Made by a program: the position numbers and the translations under genes. 64,000 bases of DNA, taken from Roseibium alexandrii DFL-11. Lineage in GTDB: Bacteria > Pseudomonadota > Alphaproteobacteria > Rhizobiales > Stappiaceae. Location of the stretch: positions 2,761,203 to 2,825,202 of the forward strand of contig NZ_CM011002.1 of assembly GCF_000158095.2 (NCBI RefSeq). Direction: 5' to 3'. Below are positions 1-7,975 of the stretch, in pieces. The first letter of the stretch is position 1, and every line of letters begins with the position of its first letter. Under the pieces are notes generated by a model. That model saw nothing but the letters and a program-made list of their open reading frames with translations, was not told where the DNA came from and searched no databases.

Positions 1-862
1 CAAGCAACACCTCAAATGCCGGTAGCAATCCTTCACGCGAAGGCATCAATAGGCTGATCTGCGGGGTCCCCGCCGTCCAACCCGGCAAGATGCGCACAAG
101 CGATCCGGCTTCCACCTCTGGTCGACATACGTAGGAAGGCAGGGCGACGAGCCCCAAGGACAAAGCCGCCGCGTTTTTAAGCGTCGACATATCATCGCTT
201 GCAAACCGCACCCGGCACGGGACAGATGCGCTTTGCCCGTCTCCATCGGTTAGCAGCCATTGGTGCGTCGCTCCGGGTCGACCCAGAATTAGAGCTGGGT
301 GATTTGCCAACCCGGCCGGATCATCGGACGGATCCAGGATGCCCTGGTAGTCCGGGGAACAGAACATGTGCCATTCCACACGCGCCAAACGCACTTGGAT
401 GAGGCTCGAGTCGGGCAGAGTGTCCATATGTCCACGGATCGCCATATCTATCCCGCCTTTGATCAAATCCTCCATCCGGTTCGAGGCGCGCTGAACAACG
501 GTCACCCCGGGATATTCCTGGAGAAAACGCGGTAAGATCTGGTCCAAACCAAACTGCGCCATCCCCACGGAACAGGACATGGTCACGGTGCCCTCGATCC
601 TGTTGGTTTTGCGGCGAACGGCGGTCTCGGCGATCTCGAACTGTGCGAGGGCCTTTTGCGCGTGGCGGTAGTATTCTTCACCGATATCTGTCGTCGTGAC
701 GATGCGCGATGTGCGCTGCAAGAGGCGCACGCCAAGGTCCTCTTCAAGCTGCCGCACACGGCGGCTGAGCCGGGACTTGGGAATGTTCAACAACCGTGCC
801 GCGGCGGAAAAGCCGCCCTTTTCAACAACCTGAACAAAGTAGAACGCGTCGTTAAGGTCCAT
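1..862 (-). CDS. LysR family transcriptional regulator (3' end cut by window edge)
   Basis: The frame is open from an ATG at 862 down to base 2, about 287 residues, so only the last few codons are missing. The N-terminus carries a LysR winged helix-turn-helix (roughly residues 5-62; AAARLLNIPKSRLSRRVRQL is typical), followed by a substrate-binding domain that starts with GTVTMSCSV. It diverges from the pirin gene, with 110 bp between the starts, so by family habit it probably regulates the pirin/hydrolase/reductase cassette and itself. Overlapping inverted repeats lie just upstream of its start. The inducer is unknown; an electrophile or quinone-type compound would fit the neighbours, but that is inference. 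Confidence 0.93.
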   Translation of the reverse strand, partial: MDLNDAFYFVQVVEKGGFSAAARLLNIPKSRLSRRVRQLEEDLGVRLLQRTSRIVTTTDIGEEYYRHAQKALAQFEIAETAVRRKTNRIEGTVTMSCSVGMAQFGLDQILPRFLQEYPGVTVVQRASNRMEDLIKGGIDMAIRGHMDTLPDSSLIQVRLARVEWHMFCSPDYQGILDPSDDPAGLANHPALILGRPGATHQWLLTDGDGQSASVPCRVRFASDDMSTLKNAAALSLGLVALPSYVCRPEVEAGSLVRILPGWTAGTPQISLLMPSREGLLPAFEVLL

Positions 863-878
863 GCCGTGCTTTATCCTG

Positions 879-908
879 CGTTCCATCAGTGGAACGATAT
901 GTTCTGAT
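879..908. promoter_or_regulatory. candidate LysR operator in the divergent intergenic region
   Basis: CGTTCC-N6-GGAACG (879-896) is a perfect 6-bp-arm palindrome. It overlaps a second one, GAAC-GATAT-GTTC (892-904). The resulting GTTCC/GGAAC/GTTC series lies 17 bp upstream of the LysR start and about 65-90 bp upstream of the pirin start. Position and symmetry fit an autoregulated divergent LysR promoter; binding is inferred. Confidence 0.5.
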
Positions 909-972
909 AATGACCGATTTTCTGCTGATTGTCTCTCTCATATCCTCAATGCAACAGAAGAGAGAGACTGAC

Positions 973-1839
973 ATGACAACGCAGCTTATCGACACACTCG
1001 CGGGCGCCCCTTGCGAAACACATGCACAAAGCGACGGCCGAAAGCTCACCATTGGCGATGGCTTCGTGGCCCAAAGCTACCAACATACGGACTTCCAGGG
1101 GCTGATGGACCCGGTGATCATGGTCGACCACTTCGTCGCGACAAAGCCCACATTCGGGCCGCACGCGCACGCAGGCCTGTCTGCCGTGACCGTGATGTTT
1201 GAAGACAGCGAAGGTGCGTTCCACAACCGCGACTCTCTTGGCAATGACCTCGAGCTGGCGCCGGGTGATCTCTATTGGTTCAAGGCCGCGCGCGGCGCCC
1301 TGCATGACGAAGCGCCGCGGCCCGATGCCAGGACCCACGCATTGCAGGTCTTCGTGAACTTACCCGCAGAGAACCGGCACGACGCGCCTTTTGCATTTCA
1401 CCTCCCAGCCAAGGACATCCCAAAGCTTACAGGCGACCGCTCCACCGCGCGGCTGATACTTGGGAGAGGCAACGGTGTCACGGGCCGGGTCGCGCCGGAC
1501 GTTCCGCTTACGCTCCTGGATATCAACATGCAGGCCGGCGGTCAGTTCACGCACAGCGGCAACAGCGACCAACACGCCTGGATCTTGGCCATTACTGGCA
1601 CCTCCACCGTGACCTGGAACGCAGGGTCTGCCGATCTGAAACCTGGCAAAGCCATCGCATTTGCAGGTGCCGCGGACATCTCATTTACCTCCGAAGAGGG
1701 TGCCCATGCCGTCCTGTTTCGGGGGCATCCCTTACGCCAAGCCTTTGTTCAAAGGGGGCCATTCGCCATGGACAAAGCAGCAGAGCTTGACGCTGTCGAG
1801 GCTGATTACCGAGCCGGTCGCCTTGGATCAATTGACTGA
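973..1839 (+). CDS. pirin family protein
   Basis: 288 residues, bicupin fold. The metal ligands of pirins are present: H64 and H66 in PHAHAG, and H111 and E113 in LHDEAP. NRDSLGND and the GDLYWF/ARGALH blocks are also family hallmarks. The ATG at 973 is chosen because a GA-rich ribosome site (AGAGAGA) precedes it; an upstream in-frame extension to 889 would run through the promoter. Pirin-like proteins bind iron, and some oxidise flavonols such as quercetin; the physiological role here is unknown. It is the first gene of a plus-strand run (hydrolase, NmrA reductase, DUF1772) divergent from a LysR gene. Confidence 0.9.
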   Translation: MTTQLIDTLAGAPCETHAQSDGRKLTIGDGFVAQSYQHTDFQGLMDPVIMVDHFVATKPTFGPHAHAGLSAVTVMFEDSEGAFHNRDSLGNDLELAPGDLYWFKAARGALHDEAPRPDARTHALQVFVNLPAENRHDAPFAFHLPAKDIPKLTGDRSTARLILGRGNGVTGRVAPDVPLTLLDINMQAGGQFTHSGNSDQHAWILAITGTSTVTWNAGSADLKPGKAIAFAGAADISFTSEEGAHAVLFRGHPLRQAFVQRGPFAMDKAAELDAVEADYRAGRLGSID

Positions 1840-1879
1840 ACTCAACACCGTCCGACGACACCCTTGAAAGGAGAAAACC

Positions 1880-2494
1880 ATGATGAACCTGACCAATCCA
1901 GCCCCCCTGACCAGTGACAATGCCGCCGTTGTTTTTGTTGACAATCAGGTCGGGCTGATGACCGGTATCCGCGACTATTCGATCGCCGATCTCAAACACA
2001 ACATCGTCGGCTTGGCCAAAGCCGCAAAGGCGCTCGGCCTGCCGATCGTCACGACCACGACCTCGTCAGAGACATTATGGGGACCTGCCATTCCAGAACT
2101 ACTGGAAGCTTTGCCAGACCAGACCTTTATCGACCGAACAACTGTCAACGCTTGGGACGATCCACGGGTGGAAGAGGCCATTCGCGCAACCGGGCGAAGC
2201 AAATTGATCTTCGCCGGGCTTTCTCTGGAAGTCTGCGCTGCGTTTCCCGCGATGAGGGCCGTGCGCGAAGGGTTTGAAGCCTACATCGCCGTCGATGCCA
2301 GCGGGACCTTTAACATGACAAAGCGTGAGACAGCTTTGCACCGGCTGACACAAGCCGGAGTTGTCATCGCGGATGGGGCCAGTCTGATGATCGAAATTCT
2401 TGCAGATAACGGGAATGAGCAGGCCGGCGACGTCTATAGCGCCTTGGGTATGGATTGGTCGATCCTGGTCGGTCAAGTTCGGGCGCATGCATAG
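1880..2494 (+). CDS. isochorismatase-family (YcaC-like) cysteine hydrolase
   Basis: 204 residues. D21 (in FVDNQ) and C119 (in LSLEVCAAFPA) match the catalytic Asp and Cys of the isochorismatase superfamily. R86 in DRTTVNAW sits where many members have the catalytic Lys; YcaC-type members, as I recall, also deviate here. NAWDDP and DASGTFN are YcaC-like blocks. The ATG at 1880 follows GAAAGGAG with good spacing. It lies 40 bp behind the pirin gene, so cotranscription is likely. The substrate is unknown; YcaC proteins themselves have no agreed substrate. Confidence 0.9.
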   Translation: MMNLTNPAPLTSDNAAVVFVDNQVGLMTGIRDYSIADLKHNIVGLAKAAKALGLPIVTTTTSSETLWGPAIPELLEALPDQTFIDRTTVNAWDDPRVEEAIRATGRSKLIFAGLSLEVCAAFPAMRAVREGFEAYIAVDASGTFNMTKRETALHRLTQAGVVIADGASLMIEILADNGNEQAGDVYSALGMDWSILVGQVRAHA

Positions 2495-2721
2495 CGATGC
2501 GCTGCGACACTCACACGAGCAAACGCAGGCAACCTTTTGGCAACCTCAGTCTGCACAAGGGATCACAGGTTCTTTTTTCCTGATCTATCTCCCTTCGCTT
2601 GTTTGCCTCCTCGTACCGGGACTGACGGCCGCTGAACTTCCCTGGTCTCAGCAGCCTTCCGACCCACTCCATTCTAATTCAACACAATCAATGAGCTCGC
2701 GGCTCACCATTGGAGACGACT

Positions 2722-3549
2722 ATGACCAACCAACCCATTCTCGTCATTGGCGCCACGGGAAAAACCGGATCGCGCGTTGTTACCAAGCTTGAAGCCAGGG
2801 GCCTGCCCGTTCTCCGTGGCACGCGCGGGTCGGTCCCCCGCTTCGATTGGGAAGACCAGAGCACCTGGGCCCCGATCCTGACCGGCGTATCCAAAGCCTA
2901 TGTCACCTACTTCCCCGATCTCGCCTTTCCGGGCGCGGTGGAAAAGCTGGAGGCTTTTGCCAAGGTTGCGCTGGAGACCGGTATGCAACACATCGTATTG
3001 CTGTCCGGCCGGGGAGAACACTTCGCGAGCATGGGCGAGGAAGTGATCCGCAACTCCGGAATTCCCTTTACCATTGTGCGTTCGGCCTGGTTTGCGCAGA
3101 ACTTCTCCGAAGGCTATCTGCGCGACCCGATCCTTGGTGGCGTGCTGCCGATGCCTGGCGGCGACGTTGCCGAACCGATCATCGATATCGACGACATTGC
3201 CGATGTGGTTGTCGCCGCTCTGACCGAAGAGGGGCATTTGGGTGAGCGGTACGAGGTAACTGGCCCACGTGTGGTGACCTTTGCCGAAATGGCTGATATC
3301 CTTTCCACCACAATGGGCCGTCCGATCCAACACATCCCCATTGCGTTCGAGGACTTCCACGCCAATGTCGCAGCCTCCGGCGGGTACTTTGTGGCCGACG
3401 TCTTTACACAGATCGCGCGGGAAACGCTTGACGGGCGCAACGCCTATACTGCGGACGGAGTCGAACGCGCCTTGGGTCGCAACCCGCGTAACTTCGCGGA
3501 GTTTGCCGCGACCGCCATGGAAGATGGCGCCTGGTCTACGGCCACCTGA
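2722..3549 (+). CDS. NmrA-like NAD(P)-binding reductase (atypical SDR)
   Basis: 275 residues. It opens with the Rossmann motif IGATGKTG (residues 9-16), and TIVRSAWFAQNF near the middle is typical of the NmrA/quinone-oxidoreductase-2 branch of atypical SDRs. The classical YxxxK catalytic pair is absent, as usual in that branch. The ATG at 2722 is preferred over an in-frame TTG at 2710 because GGAG lies 7 bases ahead of it. It is separated from the hydrolase gene by 227 bp, so it may have its own promoter. Likely a redox sensor or quinone/azo-type reductase; substrate not predictable. Confidence 0.85.
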   Translation: MTNQPILVIGATGKTGSRVVTKLEARGLPVLRGTRGSVPRFDWEDQSTWAPILTGVSKAYVTYFPDLAFPGAVEKLEAFAKVALETGMQHIVLLSGRGEHFASMGEEVIRNSGIPFTIVRSAWFAQNFSEGYLRDPILGGVLPMPGGDVAEPIIDIDDIADVVVAALTEEGHLGERYEVTGPRVVTFAEMADILSTTMGRPIQHIPIAFEDFHANVAASGGYFVADVFTQIARETLDGRNAYTADGVERALGRNPRNFAEFAATAMEDGAWSTAT

Positions 3550-3565
3550 TCCACCCCAGAGAAAA

Positions 3566-3591
3566 CGGCAGGAGGCGTAGCGCTCCTGCCG
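3566..3591 (+). terminator. intercistronic hairpin
   Basis: CGGCAGGAG pairs perfectly with CTCCTGCCG (9 bp, 8-base loop). No T-tract follows, so it is more likely an mRNA-processing or attenuating hairpin between the NmrA and DUF1772 genes than a full terminator. Confidence 0.5.
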
Positions 3592-3602
3592 CGCTATCCG
3601 CA

Positions 3603-4127
3603 ATGAAGAGTAAGCCCATGTCGCCTGTTTTCTTCTTTCTTATCCAATTCACAATCCTCGCCTATGCCCTTGTGGGCGGCGTTTTCCTCGCCTTCTCCGA
3701 TTTCATCATGCGCTCCCTTGCGCTGACCCGCGGCTCTGGCGGTGTCGAGGCTATGCAAGTGATCAACCGAGAAGTGTTTCGCTGGGTCTTCATGACGTTG
3801 TTTCTTGGAACGACCGCAGTTTCACTGGTCATCGCAGGCTACGGCGCCTTGGGGCTTTCGGGCCCCGCCGGAACGCTGATCATGCTGGCCGGGCTAGTCT
3901 ATCTTGTCGGCTGCTTCTGCGTGACCGTTTTCTTCAATGTCCCGATGAACAAGGCTTTGGCGGGTATGAACCTGTCATCCGACAGCACGCGTGACTACTG
4001 GCGCCAGACCTATCTGCCACGATGGACGTTCTGGAACTCGGTGCGCACCATCGCCTGTGCCATATCGGCCGCGATGCTTCTCTTTGGGCTGCCCTGGATG
4101 ATCCAGATCCAAACACAACCGGCGTGA
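3603..4127 (+). CDS. DUF1772 family membrane protein
   Basis: 174 residues with four predicted membrane helices (about 8-32, 58-83, 88-110, 143-165). The pattern of TVFFNVPMNKAL followed by W and R residues matches DUF1772, a family related to fungal anthrone oxygenases. An in-frame ATG at 3618, behind AGAG, is an alternative start. It is the last gene of the LysR-adjacent cassette. Other bacterial DUF1772 genes also sit beside SDR/NmrA genes, but no reaction has been shown for them that I can cite. Inner membrane location is expected. Confidence 0.82.
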   Translation: MKSKPMSPVFFFLIQFTILAYALVGGVFLAFSDFIMRSLALTRGSGGVEAMQVINREVFRWVFMTLFLGTTAVSLVIAGYGALGLSGPAGTLIMLAGLVYLVGCFCVTVFFNVPMNKALAGMNLSSDSTRDYWRQTYLPRWTFWNSVRTIACAISAAMLLFGLPWMIQIQTQPA

Positions 4128-4151
4128 TGCGGGTTCAAAGATGGACGGGAC

Positions 4152-4188
4152 GCGCCGTTTAGAACGGCGCACCGATTGCTTTTTGCTT
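4152..4188 (+). terminator. probable rho-independent terminator after the DUF1772 gene
   Basis: GCGCCGTT and AACGGCGC form a perfect 8-bp stem with a TAG loop (4152-4170). A short T-run (CTTTTTG) comes 9 bases after the stem. It lies in the gap between convergent genes. Confidence 0.5.
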
Positions 4189-4303
4189 CATGTTAAATTG
4201 TCGCAAGTTTCGCAAGGCGGCCCAGCGCCGCGACCTTGAGAATGGGCACCTAGGGCTCACACCGGTTATTCCACCGGCAAGAAAACCATCGGTTCCTTGA
4301 CGC

Positions 4304-5050
4304 TCAAAACAAATCCAACTGCCCACCGCCTGTTGCCGCCTTCTTCTGAGTTCGGCTCGTCTTTTCCGGAGCGTCTGCCTGCTCAAGCGGAACCTCGACT
4401 TGCAGATCCGGGTCATCATTCACGACTTTATTGACCCGCGTGGAGACAGGAACAGCTTTCAGATAATCGTCTTCGATTGGCAGCATCAGCTGTTTCACAT
4501 CCCGAACGGGCACATTGCCGGTGTCTAGCCATGTTTCGAAACTCTCCGGCCTCAAGATCACCGGCATACGATGGTGGATTTCGGACATCATCCGGTTGGA
4601 TTGCGTGGTCAGCATCGCCCCGGAATCCATGTCGCCGCCGTCCGGGTCGGACCACGTTTCCCAAAGGCCCGCAAAGGCCATCAGCCTACCTTCTGCGGGC
4701 GAAATATAGAAAGGCTGCTTGCCCTCTGGCGTCCGCCGCCACTCGTAAAAACCCGAGGCTGGAAACAGACACCGATGGTGTTTCATGGCCGAGCGGAACG
4801 ATGGTTTTTCGGCTGCCGTCTCTGCGCGCGCATTGATCAGAAGCGTGAAACTTGCCGGATCCTTCACCCAGGATGGTATCAGGCCCCAGCGGACAAGTTG
4901 AAACCGCCGCTGGCCATGCGCATTGATCACTGTCGCCACCGGCTGGGTCGGCGCGATGTTGTAGCGTGCCGGAAAATTCGGTTGATCGATGTAGCCAAAA
5001 AGCGCCCGTACATCGTCCGGTGTGGCTGTCAGGCTGTAACGTCCGCACAT
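4304..5050 (-). CDS. yedK: SRAP-domain DNA-protein crosslinking protein (YedK/HMCES family) with a clamp-binding tail
   Basis: 248 residues. The initiator Met is followed by Cys2 in MCGRY, the nucleophile that forms a thiazolidine crosslink with abasic sites in single-stranded DNA. The other active-site residues are visible at N73 (INARAET), E103 (GFYEWRR) and H160 (HHRMPVIL). The SRAP fold covers residues 1 to about 215. A basic, flexible tail follows and ends in QLDLF, identical to the consensus beta-sliding-clamp motif. No LexA box (GTTC-N7-GTTC) lies in the 118 bp upstream, so damage induction is not evident. It protects abasic sites at replication forks, and the tail suggests it is brought there by DnaN. 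Confidence 0.95.
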   Translation of the reverse strand: MCGRYSLTATPDDVRALFGYIDQPNFPARYNIAPTQPVATVINAHGQRRFQLVRWGLIPSWVKDPASFTLLINARAETAAEKPSFRSAMKHHRCLFPASGFYEWRRTPEGKQPFYISPAEGRLMAFAGLWETWSDPDGGDMDSGAMLTTQSNRMMSEIHHRMPVILRPESFETWLDTGNVPVRDVKQLMLPIEDDYLKAVPVSTRVNKVVNDDPDLQVEVPLEQADAPEKTSRTQKKAATGGGQLDLF

Positions 5051-5168
5051 GTCTGGTTGTCCTTATTCACATGTCCGTTTGCGAATTATCGAGAAATGAC
5101 GTGAAGTTAGGCAATTTGAAACGATAAAGCGCTAGCTTTTTTGAAAGTAACACAATCGGGGGTCGGGT

Positions 5169-5681
5169 ATGGAATGTGTGGATCCAGTTTTGGGCGCCGG
5201 TGAGCTGGCCGCCGAACGGCTGGAGCAGGCCAATATCAATTCCCAGACCGGCCTGGCAACCGACTACCTAAACCATTTCAATGAAGTGATGATGCTGCTC
5301 GAAATGCTGCCGGCAATGCCGGATTGTGCCGCTGACGTTCTGGAATGGCAGCCGCTCGACTATGAAGGGCACTTTGAGAATTCATCCTTCAAAGACAAGA
5401 AACTGGCAATTCTCGCCTATCATGCTGCACCGTCTCATCTTCGTGAGCACCTAGAAGCCTGCGCCTCCGACATCAATGTGCTTGTGGCTCAAATCCAGGA
5501 TCAGCTCCGGGAAACCGAAGATCCATCTGTGATCGCTGCGGATATCGCCGGATTTGCGACCAACGAAATCAAGCCGCTGATCTCGACAGCGAGTGGTGTG
5601 ATCCACGGTCACGTCAAACCGGAAGCCGAGCAGCCGGAAGGCGATGCCGCCCAGGCAGAGATCGACGCCCTGTTTGCCTGA
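5169..5681 (+). CDS. conserved hypothetical protein with FliM-like C-terminal peptide
   Basis: 170 residues, acidic and mostly helical, no signal peptide or membrane segment. A conserved-looking core runs over residues 32-85 (YLNHFNEVMMLLEMLPAMP and LEWQPLDYEGHF). I do not recognise a named family. The last nine residues, QAEIDALFA, closely resemble the N-terminal CheY-binding peptide of FliM (SQAEIDALL in E. coli). The ATG at 5169 follows a G-rich ribosome site. The gene stands alone, 28 bp before a Nudix gene. A role with a response regulator is only suggested by the tail; no flagellar or chemotaxis genes are in the window. Confidence 0.8.
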   Translation: MECVDPVLGAGELAAERLEQANINSQTGLATDYLNHFNEVMMLLEMLPAMPDCAADVLEWQPLDYEGHFENSSFKDKKLAILAYHAAPSHLREHLEACASDINVLVAQIQDQLRETEDPSVIAADIAGFATNEIKPLISTASGVIHGHVKPEAEQPEGDAAQAEIDALFA

Positions 5682-5709
5682 TCAACCTTTTATGTGACAG
5701 AGTTCGGGT

Positions 5710-6138
5710 ATGTCCCGGCCCTTTCCTTCCGTCCCCGTTCTCAGCGTCAGTGTGCTCTGCCACAAGGATGGCTCCGCGCTTCTGATCAAACGCGGTAAAC
5801 CGCCTTACAAGGATCACTGGAGCCTGCCCGGCGGTAAGGTGGAGTTTGGCGAAACACTTGCAGAGGCTGCGGCGCGGGAGTTACTCGAAGAGACAGAGCT
5901 GACGGCAGAGCTTGACGGCCCTGTCGAGGTTTTCGATTCCATCCAACGCGATGAGAATGGGGACATCCTCTCTCATTTCGTTTTGGCGGTATTTGTTGCG
6001 AAAAACCCGTCCGGGACCGTGATGGCCGGTGATGATGCCACTGCAGCCGAATGGGTGGCCCTAAAAGACCTGGACGGCCGCATCACGACGCCTGGAACAC
6101 CGGCGCGGATCCGGCGCCTGCTCTCCAAGCTCGCCTGA
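5710..6138 (+). CDS. Nudix hydrolase (ADP-ribose pyrophosphatase-like)
   Basis: 142 residues. The Nudix box runs from G42 to L64: G42, E48, R56-E57-L58 and E60-E61 are in place. The usual Gly near the end is Glu (EETEL), a tolerated variation. Blocks such as LLIKRGKPPYKDHWSLPGG fit the ADP-ribose/NADH-type subgroup, and the short form lacks any regulatory domain. It lies 28 bp after the FliM-tail gene and may be cotranscribed with it. The likely role is clearance of nucleoside diphosphate derivatives; the exact substrate is open. Confidence 0.9.
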   Translation: MSRPFPSVPVLSVSVLCHKDGSALLIKRGKPPYKDHWSLPGGKVEFGETLAEAAARELLEETELTAELDGPVEVFDSIQRDENGDILSHFVLAVFVAKNPSGTVMAGDDATAAEWVALKDLDGRITTPGTPARIRRLLSKLA

Positions 6139-6207
6139 GAAGTGAATTCCTGGGGTCAACGCACCATAGCTGTTGCAGGACGAGCGACCCCGGCGCATGA
6201 TCGCCGA

Positions 6208-6621
6208 ATGTTCGGGAACGCGATACAACCTGTGTCTTCCGCCGCCGCCTTGATGGCGGCGTTTCTCGTCGTATCTGCACCTCTGACCGCGTCTGCTCAG
6301 GACACACCCGGTGTCAGCGCTCCGCCCTATGAACCGCAGCTGATGCGGCTGTCTGAAATCTTCGGAGCGTTGCATTACCTGCGTCCGCTCTGCGGAGAAG
6401 AAGACACGCCGACCTGGCGGGATCGTATGGAGGAATTCCTCGACGCAGAAACCCGGGATGAGAACCGGCGGCGGCGCTTCATCGAGCGGTTCAATCAGGG
6501 TTATCGCGGTTTTTCAGTTGCTTATCAGGACTGCACGGATGCCGCCCGTCTCGCCATGGCACAGTATTTGGGTCAAGGCGAAACGATCATCTCCGACGTG
6601 ACCAGCCGGTACGGGCGCTGA
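6208..6621 (+). CDS. TIGR02301-family secreted protein
   Basis: 137 residues from ATG 6208. The start is set here because a signal peptide follows at once (hydrophobic residues about 12-27, cleavage near ASAQD). An in-frame GTG at 6142 would bury it behind 22 unlikely residues, although the ribosome site for 6208 is weak. APPYEPQLMRLSEIFGALHY and LRPLCGEEDTPTWRDRM, together with the YQDC cysteine, match the TIGR02301 family of Rhizobiales periplasmic proteins. The two cysteines may form a disulfide. Function unknown. Confidence 0.85.
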   Translation: MFGNAIQPVSSAAALMAAFLVVSAPLTASAQDTPGVSAPPYEPQLMRLSEIFGALHYLRPLCGEEDTPTWRDRMEEFLDAETRDENRRRRFIERFNQGYRGFSVAYQDCTDAARLAMAQYLGQGETIISDVTSRYGR

Positions 6622-6812
6622 ACCCGGCAGTTTTTTCCATTTCGTTATCAGTTCGTAAACTTTTTGCATCAAATTTGTGGGTGGCCGTTAAGTTTGTGTT
6701 CACGGTTGCTTATCAGCGCGATTCACCGTGCTAGGATCAGTTCATGAGATTCGGGGATGGGACACGCTGGGGTTGATACCATGCGCGTCGGGAAAGACCG
6801 GTAAGGGAACGA

Positions 6813-7085
6813 ATGATCAACGACGATTACGCCGAAGCGGCAATGGAAGCCGAATTTGCCGAAGACGAGGATATTCGGCGCGCTGCATTGGGTTTCATTT
6901 CAGAAGCCTGGTCAGAAGCTATTGCCAATGGTGTCGACGCAGATGCTGTCGCACATGCCGCAATGTTCACCGCCCTCGCCGACCTCGTTGCGGCCTATGG
7001 CGAAGATGCTGTTGCCAAACTGGCAGAAGGTTTGCCGGACCGTATTCAGCGTGGCGACTACACGGTCAACCGGGTTCTGCAGTAG
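6813..7085 (+). CDS. small conserved hypothetical protein
   Basis: 90 residues, strongly acidic and Ala-rich, predicted all-helical and cytosolic. The ATG follows AAGGGAA at good spacing, and a clear terminator sits 28 bp after the stop, so this is a real single-gene unit. The 190 bp before it are AT-richer than the surroundings and probably hold its promoter. I do not recognise a domain. It may be a small protein conserved in related Rhizobiales. Confidence 0.75.
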   Translation: MINDDYAEAAMEAEFAEDEDIRRAALGFISEAWSEAIANGVDADAVAHAAMFTALADLVAAYGEDAVAKLAEGLPDRIQRGDYTVNRVLQ

Positions 7086-7113
7086 CATCAGCTTAGCAAA
7101 TACCGATATCTGG

Positions 7114-7138
7114 AAAGGCCGGTTCATCCGGCCTTTTT
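7114..7138 (+). terminator. rho-independent terminator
   Basis: AAAGGCCGG and CCGGCCTTT form a perfect 9-bp stem with a 5-base loop, running into TTTTT. It ends the small gene at 6813-7085. Confidence 0.88.
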
Positions 7139-7165
7139 AAGTCTCGTTTTGCGCAAAGCCTAGGG

Positions 7166-7804
7166 TCAGCGGATCAGATCGTAGGCAAGCTTTAGGTAGA
7201 TCAGGCCGCCAAAGATCATCAGAATTGCGCCTGCTATATGATTGGCCCTGTCAAGCCAGGCATCGTCGATGCGGGATCTGAAATGGGTCACCGTAGCGGA
7301 GATGAATACCCACCAGGAACACGCGCCGGCCGTGACGCCAGCGACCATCATCAGTGATCCGAAGTAGTTGTCGTGGTCCGGACGCCAGTCCCCCAGACTG
7401 CCGAAAATCGCGATAAACGCGAGAATTGTTCCAGGGTTTGTGATGGCCATGAAGAAGGCCGCCGTTGCATCGCCCCAGAACCCGTGTTCCTTGCCGTCAT
7501 CTCCGCCATTCAAATGCGGATGGCTGTTCCAGATTTTCAAACCGAAAATGATCAGAAGCGCCCCGCCAACGATCTCAATCAGATCGAATTGGCCTTCGAT
7601 GAACCGCGTGACGGCGGAGACGCCAAATATCGCGGCGGTCGCGTAGAGCGTGTCTGCGACAACAGCCCCAAGCCCAACGAACACCCCATGGCGAAACCCA
7701 CTGCGCACGGCATGCTGGATGGCCATGATGTTGACGGGTCCGACCGGCGCCGTCGTAATGATACCAATGAAGAAGCCGATAACGGCATATTCCAGAAAGG
7801 TCAC
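7166..7804 (-). CDS. LysE/RhtB family amino-acid exporter
   Basis: 212 residues with about six membrane helices. The N-terminal signature (GFFIGIITTAPVGPVNIMAIQ) and the glycine-rich first repeat are typical of LysE/RhtB translocators, and ITNPGTILAF near residue 117 is the matching second half. It acts in the inner membrane as a proton-driven exporter of amino acids or related metabolites; the substrate cannot be told from sequence. It converges on the terminator at 7114 and stands alone. Confidence 0.9.
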   Translation of the reverse strand: MTFLEYAVIGFFIGIITTAPVGPVNIMAIQHAVRSGFRHGVFVGLGAVVADTLYATAAIFGVSAVTRFIEGQFDLIEIVGGALLIIFGLKIWNSHPHLNGGDDGKEHGFWGDATAAFFMAITNPGTILAFIAIFGSLGDWRPDHDNYFGSLMMVAGVTAGACSWWVFISATVTHFRSRIDDAWLDRANHIAGAILMIFGGLIYLKLAYDLIR

Positions 7805-7975
7805 AGGCCAGCCTTAGGTGTGTTGTCATCGCCCGAGCGGAAGGGAATACCTTCGATAGCGCTGCAGCCCATGCACCACAAGCATATCAACGCCGTTTCT
7901 TATTGTTTTCACATTGCCATGAACTGATTAAAGAAGAACGGCTGGCGGCAAAGCGATTCTAAAGGAGAAAGACCC

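Noticed and set aside
4428..5104. Several 60-180 codon frames overlapping the SRAP gene
   Set aside because: Shadows of the SRAP frame, whose catalytic residues are all in place.
5051..5168. SOS (LexA) box upstream of the SRAP gene
   Set aside because: I searched for GTTC-N7-GTTC and its complement in the 118 bp; neither GTTC nor GAAC occurs.
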